Shown here: positions 8,720-17,000 of the stretch, one piece after another | Numbering within the stretch: position 1 is the stretch's first letter | How the letters are laid out: each line of letters begins with the position of its first letter | Origin: Micavibrio sp. UBA5703 | Lineage (GTDB): Bacteria; Pseudomonadota; Alphaproteobacteria; Micavibrionales; Micavibrionaceae | Reading direction: 5' to 3' | Length of the DNA stretch: 25,953 bases | Assembly (NCBI GenBank): GCA_002420015.1 | Contig: DIHF01000069.1 | Coordinates: forward strand, 2,803-28,755 | Notes under the pieces: generated by a model | The model's database searches: none | The model's input: only the letters and a program-made list of their open reading frames with translations | Told to the model about the DNA's origin: nothing | Made by a program: the position numbers and the translations under genes

Positions 8720-8962
8720 CTAAACGGCCTGATCGAATTCAGGGTCGAGGCCCAGAGACTCATCCGATTTTTCGAGCGCGAGACGGGCGGCGCGGGCCTG
8801 TTCTTTGGCCTGGGCTTCCTGCGCCTCACGGGAGATGCTGACTTCATCGGCCTTGCGCGATTCCTGCAAACGCTCGGCGCGTTTGGCTTCCGTGGCCTGC
8901 GGTTTTTTGTTCGCGTTGCTGACCCCCGGTGTGGAACCGATGCCTTTTGTTGAATCGACCAT
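8720..8962 (-). CDS. Small charged hypothetical protein, 80 residues
   Basis: I do not recognise this protein. It is hydrophilic and rich in Ala, Glu, Lys and Arg, with no signal peptide or membrane segment, and its second half is probably helical. The central ADEVSISREAQE resembles the D.V.IS.EA segment seen in FlgM-like and other flagella-associated small proteins. That resemblance is too short to assign a function. Upstream of the ATG are GGGG and AGGG stretches that could act as a Shine-Dalgarno sequence. The opposite strand of this interval is also open, but it starts before the trmFO stop and gives an unlikely Phe/Gly/Arg-rich protein. The minus-strand reading is therefore preferred. 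Confidence 0.6.
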   Translation of the reverse strand: MVDSTKGIGSTPGVSNANKKPQATEAKRAERLQESRKADEVSISREAQEAQAKEQARAARLALEKSDESLGLDPEFDQAV

Positions 8963-9046
8963 GGCTACCCTAACCCCTTGATTTATATTTATTTGTTATA
9001 ATGCCGGAACCCTAGCATTATCCATTCTGCCCGGACAACCTTAAAA

Positions 9047-9799
9047 TTATGATAACAAACCATGCGCCAGCATGCGCAAGGCCAAAAAAGGCGGCGGAAC
9101 GGCCATTTTCGGGCTAAAAACATCGTATTTCAGGACTTTTATCCGCCTCAGGTAAGTCTGTGCCATACAGTCCGAAAGCCGTAAAAACCGGCTTTGGGGA
9201 CCAAGCCCCTCCGCAATACCCCCCTCAATAACGGCTTTTATGCCTTCCGGCGTTCCCCTGCCCTCCGGCAAAAAGCTGCGCCCCTGCGCCCTGTGAATCG
9301 CTGCGGCGCGCAAAATTCCGGCCAGCGCATAATTGATCGCCACGGGCTGCACCGGCTCGGCCTCCGGGTCGTCGCCACAGATCGTCATGGCCAGCTTCAT
9401 CAAAGGCGTTGATGTATGATCGGCATAAATCAAAAACCCTTCCAGATGTGCAGGTGCGACCCCTTCCAGATCAAATTCCCGCGCATAAATCAAATCCTCA
9501 AACGCGCCACGCGGCAAATTATATTTCCTGGTAACCTCCGCCAGCGGCCCGACCACCTCATGCTCCGGCACGGCCCCGCCCTCGTAAACCGCGCCCACGG
9601 CCTCGCGCCACCATTGCAGGCGGATATGCCCGAGCGTCGTATCGCTCACTACCTCCCGCGTTTTGGCGATTTCATGGTTGAAGGCGAACAGCGCCCACAG
9701 CGCCTCCCGCACCTCGGACGGCATCAGCATGGAAATCAGAAAACGGTCCGGGTCTCGTTCCCTGACCATCTGCCCGCAATATGAAAGTGTTGAAGCCAT
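9047..9799 (-). CDS. Squalene/phytoene-synthase-fold protein, NDUFAF6-like
   Basis: This 250-residue protein has the trans-prenyltransferase fold signature ALFAFNHEIAKTREVVSDTTLGHIRLQWWREAV (residues 36-68; the conserved core is IRLQWWREA). The aspartate-rich motifs that bind prenyl diphosphates are absent: the first site reads NHEIAKTR (41-48), and the second region NYALAGILRAAAIHRAQGR (156-174) lacks the D..ED pattern. This degenerate form is typical of the family containing the mitochondrial complex I assembly factor NDUFAF6 rather than of true squalene or phytoene synthases. In many alphaproteobacteria such a gene lies next to secF and the Mth938-like gene; here about 7.3 kb of other genes intervene. 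A role in respiratory complex I biogenesis is inferred from family membership. Confidence 0.82.
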   Translation of the reverse strand: MASTLSYCGQMVRERDPDRFLISMLMPSEVREALWALFAFNHEIAKTREVVSDTTLGHIRLQWWREAVGAVYEGGAVPEHEVVGPLAEVTRKYNLPRGAFEDLIYAREFDLEGVAPAHLEGFLIYADHTSTPLMKLAMTICGDDPEAEPVQPVAINYALAGILRAAAIHRAQGRSFLPEGRGTPEGIKAVIEGGIAEGLGPQSRFLRLSDCMAQTYLRRIKVLKYDVFSPKMAVPPPFLALRMLAHGLLS

Positions 9800-9851
9800 A
9801 GTTATTTATAGCTGATCCTAAAATTACCGACAGATTCCAATCTCCTTTTTT

Positions 9852-9951
9852 ACAGGAAGACACAAAGGCACCAAGAAGAATAAAATCGGCTTATTATAAA
9901 GACTTATTCTTCCTTTCCTTTTTATTTCTTTGCGCCTTCGCGTCTTTCTGT
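9852..9951. repeat. Imperfect inverted repeat of G/A-rich short words (palindrome 1)
   Basis: The left arm 9852-9877 (ACAGGAAGACACAAAGGCAC...) pairs with the right arm 9926-9951 (...GCGCCTTCGCGTCTTTCTGT). By eye 21 of 26 positions are complementary; four of the five exceptions become G-U pairs in one transcript orientation. Each arm is built from short words (GGAAG, CAAAG and CAAGAAG; CTTTGCG, CTTCGCG and TTCTGTG) spaced 8-10 bp apart. The 48-bp loop is AT-rich. The function is unknown. Confidence 0.75.
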
Positions 9952-9997
9952 GAAACTGGAGGCGTCACCCATCAATAATTATATGTTTAGCTATAAT

Positions 9998-10056
9998 CTA
10001 CAGAGACAAACAGAGTTTTAAAAAATACTTCTCTGTGACCTCTGCGTACTCTGTAG
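9998..10056. repeat. Imperfect inverted repeat of CTCTG(T/C) words (palindrome 2)
   Basis: The left arm 9998-10015 begins CTACAGAG and ends ACAGAG. The right arm has CTCTGTG, CTCTGCG and CTCTGTA at 10031, 10040 and 10049, an exact 9-bp spacing. The outer 8 bp pair perfectly. It ends about 60 bp before the sodB ribosome-binding site. The architecture matches palindrome 1 and the element upstream of serS, but the word differs. Confidence 0.72.
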
Positions 10057-10114
10057 TTTAAAAATCCGGGCTTGAATAAACGAATAAAACCTCTACTTTA
10101 TAGAAAGAAAAAAC

Positions 10115-10121
10115 AAAGGAG
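10115..10121 (+). promoter_or_regulatory. sodB ribosome-binding site
   Basis: AAAGGAG lies 9 bp before the ATG at 10131 and fixes the sodB start. It suggests efficient translation compared with the weak sites of many neighbouring genes. Confidence 0.8.
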
Positions 10122-10130
10122 ACATAAACC

Positions 10131-10751
10131 ATGGCCGCTTTCGACCTTCCCGAACTCCCCTACGCTTATGACGCGCTGGCGCCTTACATGTCGAAGGAAA
10201 CGCTGGAATACCACCACGACAAGCACCACAAGGCCTATGTCGATAACGGCAACAAGATCATCGAGGGGCTGCCCAACATGGGCGACACGCTGGAACAGGT
10301 CGTCATCAACGCCCATAAGCAAGGCCAGCAAGGCCTATTCAACAATGCCGGGCAACACTGGAACCACAATCATTTCTGGAAGTGGATGAAGAAAAACGGC
10401 GGCGGCGCCCACCCCGGCGCGCTTGAAACCGCCATCAAAAGCAGCTTCGGCAGCTATGAGGATTTCCGCGGCAAGTTCATCGAGGCCGGCACGACGCAGT
10501 TCGGCTCGGGCTGGGCATGGCTGGTCATGGATAAAAACGGCAAGCTGGAAATCATGAAAACCGCCAATGCCGACAACCCGCTGACCTCCGGCAAGACGGC
10601 GCTTCTGGGTTGCGATGTGTGGGAACATTCCTACTACATCGACTACCGCAATGCGCGCGCCAAATACCTCGAAGCCTTCGTCGATAACCTCGTCAACTGG
10701 GCGTACGTGGAAGAGCTGTTCGAAAAAGGCCCGCTGAAAATCGCAGCTTAA
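10131..10751 (+). CDS. sodB: Superoxide dismutase, Fe type
   Basis: This enzyme dismutates superoxide to oxygen and hydrogen peroxide. At 206 residues it has normal bacterial Fe/Mn-SOD length with no signal peptide, so it is cytoplasmic. The metal ligands are all visible: His28 in EYHHDKHH, His79 in QHWNHNHFW, and Asp162 and His166 in DVWEHSYYIDYRN. Gln75 in FNNAGQHWNH sits where Fe-type enzymes carry the active-site glutamine, and the Mn-type glutamine before DVWEH is absent, favouring iron. The ribosome-binding site AAAGGAG (10115-10121) is 9 bp before the ATG, one of the clearest in the window. The gene stands alone between the palindrome-bearing gap and the kinase gene; the kinase may have its own start signals in the 73-bp gap. 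Confidence 0.96.
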   Translation: MAAFDLPELPYAYDALAPYMSKETLEYHHDKHHKAYVDNGNKIIEGLPNMGDTLEQVVINAHKQGQQGLFNNAGQHWNHNHFWKWMKKNGGGAHPGALETAIKSSFGSYEDFRGKFIEAGTTQFGSGWAWLVMDKNGKLEIMKTANADNPLTSGKTALLGCDVWEHSYYIDYRNARAKYLEAFVDNLVNWAYVEELFEKGPLKIAA

Positions 10752-10824
10752 AATCTTGAATTTAGCGCCCTCTGCAATACAACCGTAGCGACAGGACAGG
10801 GATTTTGGTATCCTATGCGTTGGT

Positions 10825-13464
10825 GTGGGAGAATCTATCGTCCGAAATCCAATGAAATATCTAAAACGCTACTTTGTTCCGGTTACGGCTGTATTGTTTC
10901 TATTGCCCTTTAGTGTGGCCGCCTATCTTTTGATCCATGATGGATATGAAGAAATAAAATTTACACAGCACGAGCGCGTGGGCCTGCGCTACCACCAGGA
11001 ACTCTACAATACGCTTATCACAGCACAACGCTTCCGGGGCAAAAATTTTATTGCGGATGTCTCTGGCATCGAGACTTCTGATCTGCCTGCCTACCGGGAT
11101 GCTTTTCTTGCGCAGGTTTCCGCTGTCGATGCGCTGCACGACGATGCAATAGAGCTTGCCCTTACAGAAGAATGGGGCGCAATCAAAAACCAGCTTCTGC
11201 AATCCATCGAACAGATTGAAACGGAAACGCCGCTCGAGCATTTTGAAAGACAGGATAAGGCCACCCGCGCACTTCTCCAGTTCATGAAACGCGTCGGTGA
11301 TAATTCCAATCTCATTTTGGACCCGGAAATGGAAACCTATTACATGATGGATGTAATGGTGAACATCATCCCCTATATCAGCAACAATATGGCCTATGCA
11401 CGCGGGAGAATAACCGCCGCCCTGACAAAAAACGACGTGCTGGATAATGAAAACCTCGAAACGCTCCATCAAATTCTCGGCATGCTGGAAAGCTGGGAAA
11501 ACCGTTATATTTATTCCATCGGCATCATTGAAGGTAAAGATCCCGAAAACGTCTCAGACCAGATTGAAAAAAAGATCCGCGCAAAAGAGCAGCTTCAGAA
11601 AACCATGGGGCTGTTTTATGCGCTGGCCGGAATCGCAAACGAAACGCCGAACAATTACGGCCAGAAGTTTTTTGACAGTGCCACATTAACAATTGATACC
11701 TTCTCAAAAGTCTACGAAGAACTTCATGGCCGGATGGACCTACATCTGACCGATCGCATTGAGAGGAATACTTTTGACCTGATATTGGTGTTGTCATCCC
11801 TCGCCACAGGATTTTTGCTGTCGATTGCCCTGATGTACTTCGCAAAAAACATGCTGCTGCAACAGGAAAAAATGGAAAAGGAAGCTCTGAAAATCGCCAA
11901 GGACGCAGCAGAATCCGCCAATGCCATCAAATCAGACTTCCTTGCCAATATGTCGCACGAATTGCGCACACCGCTCAACAGCATTATCGGCATGGCCGAT
12001 CTAATTCTCCGAAATGAACCGCCGCCTGAACATGTCGAAATGCTGGGAACCATGCACGATGCCTCCTTAAGCCTGCTGGAAATCGTAAACGATGTTCTCG
12101 ATATCTCAAAAATAGAATCGGGCAACCTTGAACTGGAAAACATTCCATTTGATTTGCACGATTCCATGAAGCGCGTAATCGGCCTGCTAACCCCCGAAGC
12201 CAGCAAAAAAGGCCTGATGCTGAACTTTAGCGCGCAGGAAAAGGGGTGCTTTATGGTGATGGGCGACCCGGTGCGTTACATGCGGATCGCCACCAACCTT
12301 GTTGCCAATGCCATTAAATACACCGAAGCGGGCGTGGTCAGCGTTCTCCTTTCCTCAACACCGGTCAGCGACACGAAAACGCGCGTACATTTAACCGTCC
12401 GCGATACCGGTATCGGCATCCCGGAAGAAAAACTGGGGCGTATTTTTGAAAAATTCGTGCAGGCGGATACGACGACGACGCGTAAATTTGGCGGCTCCGG
12501 CCTTGGGCTTACGATCACAAAAGAGCTGATTGAAATGATGGGCGGCACCATCACGGCGGAAAGCGCCGTGGGGCAAGGCAGTACGTTCACCGCAATCATC
12601 GGCTTTGACCGCGCGACGGAAGAAAACATAGCCCAAAGCGAGGCTGAAAAATCAACTGATGCCTGTGCGACCACCCCGATATCGGAATTGCGGGTTCTGG
12701 TTGCGGAAGACCATGTCCTCAATCAGGTATTCATGAAAAAGTTTCTGCCTTCTCTCGGCATCACCAACTTCGTAATCATTGATAACGGTATTACTGCAAA
12801 AGATGCTGCCTTACGTGGCGATGCGGATATAGTCCTGATGGACTGCCATATGCCGCAGATGAACGGTTACGATGCCACCCGCGCCATCCGTTCTGCTGAA
12901 AAGGAAACAGGGAGGCATGTGGTCATCATAGCAATGACCGCCAATGCGATGAGCGGAGAGCGTCAAAAATGCCTGGATTGCGGTATGGATGAATATATTA
13001 CGAAGCCGGTCGACAGGGCAGAATTCATCCGGGTTCTTTCGCGCTGGGGAAGATTCCCGCAACAGGCGCAAAATGAAAACACGCTAAAATCCGATGAGCA
13101 GATTATCGATATGGCAACCCTCAGAACTTTCTCGGGCGGCGATGCCGCAACGGAGGCTGAATTCATTCAGGTATTTTACGATCAATCCCTGCTTCATCTG
13201 CAAAAACTCAAAGAAAGCTGCGTTGACGGCACATCGGAAGACTGGAAGGAATCCGCCCATCTCCTGAAGGGTGGGACGGGAATGATCGGCGCCCTGAAGA
13301 TGAGAGATCTCTGCGCCAAAGCTCAGGAGATGCTGACTTCTACGAAAACAGAGCGCGCGGCAATTCTTGAAAAAATAAATCGGGAATTCGACAAAGTTTG
13401 TTCAAAACTGATAAGCATGAAACTACTGCCGGAGGAGGAAAAATCCTATGAGAGGAAAAAATAA
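10825..13464 (+). CDS. Membrane hybrid histidine kinase with receiver and HPt domains
   Basis: This 879-residue phosphorelay sensor has, in order: TM1 (about 17-38); a roughly 280-residue extracytoplasmic, largely helical sensor region (40-315) with TAQRFRGKNF near 67-75; TM2 (about 318-340); and a linker helix. HisKA follows with the phosphorylatable His378 in NMSHELRTPLN. HATPase_c has N box NLVANAIKYT (491-500), DTGIGIP and GGSGLGLTI. The receiver has phosphoacceptor Asp673 in LMDCHMPQMNG and Lys727 in TKPVD. The C-terminal HPt has His812 in SAHLLKGG. The signal is unknown; the arginine-containing helix recalls NIT-type sensors only loosely. The start is GTG 10825, but ATG 10852 is equally possible and would remove nine residues before TM1; neither has a good Shine-Dalgarno sequence. 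It overlaps the response regulator gene, so the two are probably partners. Confidence 0.93.
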   Translation: MGESIVRNPMKYLKRYFVPVTAVLFLLPFSVAAYLLIHDGYEEIKFTQHERVGLRYHQELYNTLITAQRFRGKNFIADVSGIETSDLPAYRDAFLAQVSAVDALHDDAIELALTEEWGAIKNQLLQSIEQIETETPLEHFERQDKATRALLQFMKRVGDNSNLILDPEMETYYMMDVMVNIIPYISNNMAYARGRITAALTKNDVLDNENLETLHQILGMLESWENRYIYSIGIIEGKDPENVSDQIEKKIRAKEQLQKTMGLFYALAGIANETPNNYGQKFFDSATLTIDTFSKVYEELHGRMDLHLTDRIERNTFDLILVLSSLATGFLLSIALMYFAKNMLLQQEKMEKEALKIAKDAAESANAIKSDFLANMSHELRTPLNSIIGMADLILRNEPPPEHVEMLGTMHDASLSLLEIVNDVLDISKIESGNLELENIPFDLHDSMKRVIGLLTPEASKKGLMLNFSAQEKGCFMVMGDPVRYMRIATNLVANAIKYTEAGVVSVLLSSTPVSDTKTRVHLTVRDTGIGIPEEKLGRIFEKFVQADTTTTRKFGGSGLGLTITKELIEMMGGTITAESAVGQGSTFTAIIGFDRATEENIAQSEAEKSTDACATTPISELRVLVAEDHVLNQVFMKKFLPSLGITNFVIIDNGITAKDAALRGDADIVLMDCHMPQMNGYDATRAIRSAEKETGRHVVIIAMTANAMSGERQKCLDCGMDEYITKPVDRAEFIRVLSRWGRFPQQAQNENTLKSDEQIIDMATLRTFSGGDAATEAEFIQVFYDQSLLHLQKLKESCVDGTSEDWKESAHLLKGGTGMIGALKMRDLCAKAQEMLTSTKTERAAILEKINREFDKVCSKLISMKLLPEEEKSYERKK
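13431..13438 (+). promoter_or_regulatory. Ribosome-binding site of the response regulator inside the kinase gene
   Basis: GGAGGAGG sits within the last codons of the kinase, 9 bp before the regulator ATG at 13448. It selects this ATG and supports translational coupling. Confidence 0.8.
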
Positions 13465-13834
13465 AAAGAACATGATCATGATCGCTGACGACGACCTGTT
13501 TGTTCGCAAGGTTCTGCGCACGGCAATTCAGGATCTTTCTACGGTCGTCGAGGCAAAAGATGGTTCGGAAGTTCATAAAGTATATACCGATAACCTGCCG
13601 GACATGATTTTTCTGGACATTCACCTGCCAAATGTTTCCGGGCTCGATTTAATTCCAAAAATTCTGGCGACGGACGAAAAAGCGCATATCATCATGCTGA
13701 GCGCCGACAGCAGCCAGGACAACGTGCAGGTCGCGCTCAAGCGCGGCGCCAAGGGCTTTCTAACCAAGCCTTTCGAACTGCGGCGCGTTCTACAAATACT
13801 GCAAACCTGCCCGACGGTTGTGTTTTCGGATTAG
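13448..13834 (+). CDS. Single-domain response regulator (CheY-like receiver)
   Basis: The 128 residues form only a receiver domain, with no DNA-binding or enzymatic output. The acidic pocket is Asp14-Asp15-Asp16 in IADDD. The phosphoacceptor is Asp57 in IFLDIHLPNVSG. The switch residue is Ser85 in MLSAD and the conserved lysine is 107 in LTKPFE. The gene overlaps the kinase 3' end by 17 bp in another frame, with a strong ribosome-binding site. Stand-alone receivers act as shuttles in phosphorelays or through protein-protein contact, so the final target is not in this window. The stop codon TAG is the first three bases of the adjacent inverted-repeat element, so the original C-terminus may have been different. 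Confidence 0.93.
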   Translation: MRGKNKKNMIMIADDDLFVRKVLRTAIQDLSTVVEAKDGSEVHKVYTDNLPDMIFLDIHLPNVSGLDLIPKILATDEKAHIIMLSADSSQDNVQVALKRGAKGFLTKPFELRRVLQILQTCPTVVFSD

Positions 13835-14010
13835 GGTCCAAACTCAATTTATTGAGAATCAAATCAATGGATTATCCCTTTCCGTCATCCCGGAAAGCGC
13901 GGAGCGCTTATCCGGGATTTATGCCGCGGTTATCCGTCTCAGGCACAAACCCCGGATAATGCCTGCGGCATTTCCGGGGTGACGATGATGAAAATTGAGT
14001 CTGGACCCTA
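13832..14010. mobile_element. MITE-like element with TA flanks and two internal hairpins
   Basis: The left end TAGGGTCCAAACTCAATTT (13832-13850) and the reverse complement of 13992-14010 (TAGGGTCCAGACTCAATTT) match at 18 of 19 bases. Each end starts with TA followed by GGGTCCA, the arrangement expected for a non-autonomous relative of IS630/Tc1-mariner elements, which duplicate a TA target. The interior has two GC-rich hairpins: TCCCGGA..AGCGC/GCGCT..TCCGGGA (13888-13917) and CCCCGGA..ATGCC/GGCAT..TCCGGGG (13950-13979). They are related in style to the REP-like arms elsewhere in the window. No coding capacity is present. The outer TAG of each end is the stop codon of the gene on that side. 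Confidence 0.7.
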
Positions 14011-17000
14011 GGCATTTTTGGGCATATCCGCTGTTACGGTGGCTACAAGGGTGTGATCGTAATCGACTTTCGGCTCTACCGTCGGTTCATAGGAATAATC
14101 GTGCGCCCGTGCGAATATAGGACTTAACGGACCGAAGGCTGTCTCTATCGATGTCTCGACAAGTTTGTCCTTGGCTGCAACCGGGCTGCCCGCACCAAGC
14201 ACTTCCGAACGCGGCTCGGCGTTAATCTCTTTGACGTGATCGTCCTTAATCTCATTGATCTGTTCCAGATATTTTGATGGATCGCCGGGGGTCTCGCGTT
14301 TTGTATCCTTAAATTCCTGCCATGCCTTTTCTAAAATATCGCCGTAGCCGGACTTTGCGTATTTGTGAACCTCGATCACTTTTTCGGCATCCTTTGGGTA
14401 CATCTGCCCCGACGACATAAAAATCACCGCGCCTGCGGCGTTGCTGCGGAGCCTTTCTTCGTAATCCTTTTCCCCCTGTCCGGTAAGAGGGAACAATTTC
14501 CGGTCCGGGATTAAAAACCCCGCCATCATTTCCGGCCTCAGGGCAATTTTCTCCTGCCACGCAACTTCCGGTGCCGGTGCTTGCGGGGTTTTATGCACGC
14601 CCTGCTCATACTCCTCTGCTCCCGGCCCATCATCATTAAATTCATCCTGATACATAGTGACATCCACCGCCTCCAAAGCATCCCACAGGCGCTGGGGTTT
14701 GTTCGCTGCGCCTTTGAAATCTTGCATCGTCGCCTCAAGAATTTTCCCGTATTCTGGCGATACCTGTTTATACTTTCCGGTTAAATCCTTCGCCACAGCC
14801 TCAGGCATTTTTCCTGCGGCCATATACAACATGGTGTCTCTGGCTCTGTCGTGAAGAGCCTGCTGATCTTTTGGGTCGGGCGGCGACAACCTTTCCATGA
14901 TTTGTTTCGGCGTCTCATTTTTCTGCCCGGTTAACGACAGTTCATTTGCCGCAAACGCTTCGATACGCTTACCGGAAATCTCTTCTATGCGCGCAAAATA
15001 CTTATCCGTCCTGGGCGTTTTATATTTACCGAGTTCATTGCTCGCAGCTTCCAGAATTTCCGCATAACCCGTAGAGGCACGCTTATGCTCATCAATCACC
15101 TGTTTAAGCTGGTCCGGCGGAATTTTACCTGAAGCCATACGCTGTATGGCCCCTCTGGCACCCTGATACATTATTTCTTCGTAACTGAGCCTTCCGTGTA
15201 TGGAATCCGCAAGCGATTTCGGGTCCGGCGGCAAAAGATCCCTCATCTCATCTTGCGATAACTTTGTCGGCTTTGCATCACCGGGCAGAAGGCCGGATTC
15301 CTTCAATGCCCCCCTGAACATATTGCCGCGCATTTTCTGCATGTCGCCTGTGAAATTTTTTGCCCGCTCATCAATTTGCGCCATTGCTGTCTTTTTTTCT
15401 TCGGAAGTCAAATCAGGGTCCGCATTGATCTTGTCTTTAATCGCCCCCATTTTCTTATCTATATTAACAAGAGCCTGAGCTAACGCCTTGTCGCTCTTGC
15501 TTGGAATGCTGTTTGCAACATCAACGCGCCCGCTTTTGACTTCCCCGATCTTCGCGAACAAGCCCTCTCGGTCGGCTGAAGTTCCCTTGCCGTCCTGGAA
15601 TTTCGTCCACGCCTCCCGCAGAACCGGGCCATAGCCCGACGGCACCTTTTCATGCGCCGCTATCACCAGTTCGGCCTGCTCCCCGTTTATACCTCCGGAC
15701 GCAATTTCATCTGCTGTTCTCTTGGCGCTTTTCTCCAGACCATTCTCGTATCCAAGCAGTTTACGCCTGTTGTCGGTCCCGGGCGGAAGATCCGGCGGCG
15801 GCATCATCCCTTTCATGCTTATCTCCGACAAGATAGCCAACTGGCTTTTTACAGGCGGACTTACGGAAGGGGGCTTTTCAGGGGGCTTCTCTACAGCAAC
15901 AGGCTCCGGTTCCGGCGGTTTTGGCGCGGCCGCCTGAAAGGAAACTTCTTTCCCGTCGCGCACCTGCATAATCATGAACTGGTGATCTTTGTCGTAGGAC
16001 GGAGAGCCTCTGGCGACACTGACCTCAATATAGTTTTTGAGAACGCCGGAATATTTGTCGTCCCCAACCAATTCCTTAAGGCGCGCCTGCGTTTCCGGCT
16101 TTTGCGCTTTCACATCCGATTCAAGCGCCGTTTTGATCTCGCCCAAATTCCGCCACGCCGCTTTCCAGTTGCGTTCCGCCGCCACTACTGGTGCTGCTAC
16201 CTTATTAAACTCCTCTTTCGGAGTGGGTGCCCTAGGCGCAGGTTCCTGGGATATTGATTCAAGCAGGCGCGGATTGTCCTTGTACCTATAGCCTTGAGCG
16301 CGCAAGTCATAGACATTCTCGCGTTTGACATCCTCGCCTATTTTCGTTGTTCCTGCCCGAACGAAAGTGGAGCGAACTTCCTGGCCGTCGACAAACAATT
16401 TATTGATCAGATTTTTGCTCGGCGTTCCCCGCGGCGAAACATCGACAACTTTATGCGCATCCGGATCAATCGCCTTTCCCAGAATTTCCCCCTCATCGAG
16501 ATCGGGAACGTAATAAACCCTGTCGGCCTCGTCCTCGCTGATATTCTTTTTCCCGTTTTTCCACGGCTCGTATATATCATCAGGGTCCACCCGCCCGTCC
16601 TTCGCCGAGCCCTTCTTGACATAGGCAACCGCCAGCATCCTGCCGTCTTTAGTGAATTCTTTGCCGCTCTTGGGATCAAACGGATCTACATTAACCCAGT
16701 GACGCGGAGTCTGGATCGTATCGGGGTAAACCGCGCCCTGTTCGAGTTTTTTTATGGTATAAAAAACCAGATCGACGGGCGTTTCGTCGATGTCGCGTTC
16801 GATATAATCTTCGTTGTGCTGGCGCGTATCGTTGGGCGGACGCGGCAGATCCCCTACCGCAACAACTCTCTCCCTGACAAATGCCTTCGGAGGATATTTT
16901 TTCTGATCCTGCTTCTGATCCGCCATAATACCGCTCTTGCCCTCAGCCTTTACGCTGCCGGATGGCGCGGCTTCCTGCGCCGTCGCAAAGAGCAGCGTCA

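Larger units (their letters stand above)
9800..10130. other. 331-bp intergenic region with two palindromes, upstream of sodB
   Basis: No plausible gene is seen here. The stretch is AT-rich and holds two imperfect inverted repeats (9852-9951 and 9998-10056). Both the minus-strand NDUFAF6-like gene and the plus-strand sodB must draw promoters from this region. A TTGAAT at about 10073 with TACTTT 16 bp later is a weak sigma-70-like candidate for sodB, too degenerate to list separately. Confidence 0.7.

Noticed and set aside
13888..13979. The two hairpins as ordinary rho-independent terminators
   Set aside because: Neither stem is followed by a T-tract on either strand, and the pair sits within matching terminal repeats, so a repeat element explains them better. 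A termination role is not excluded.
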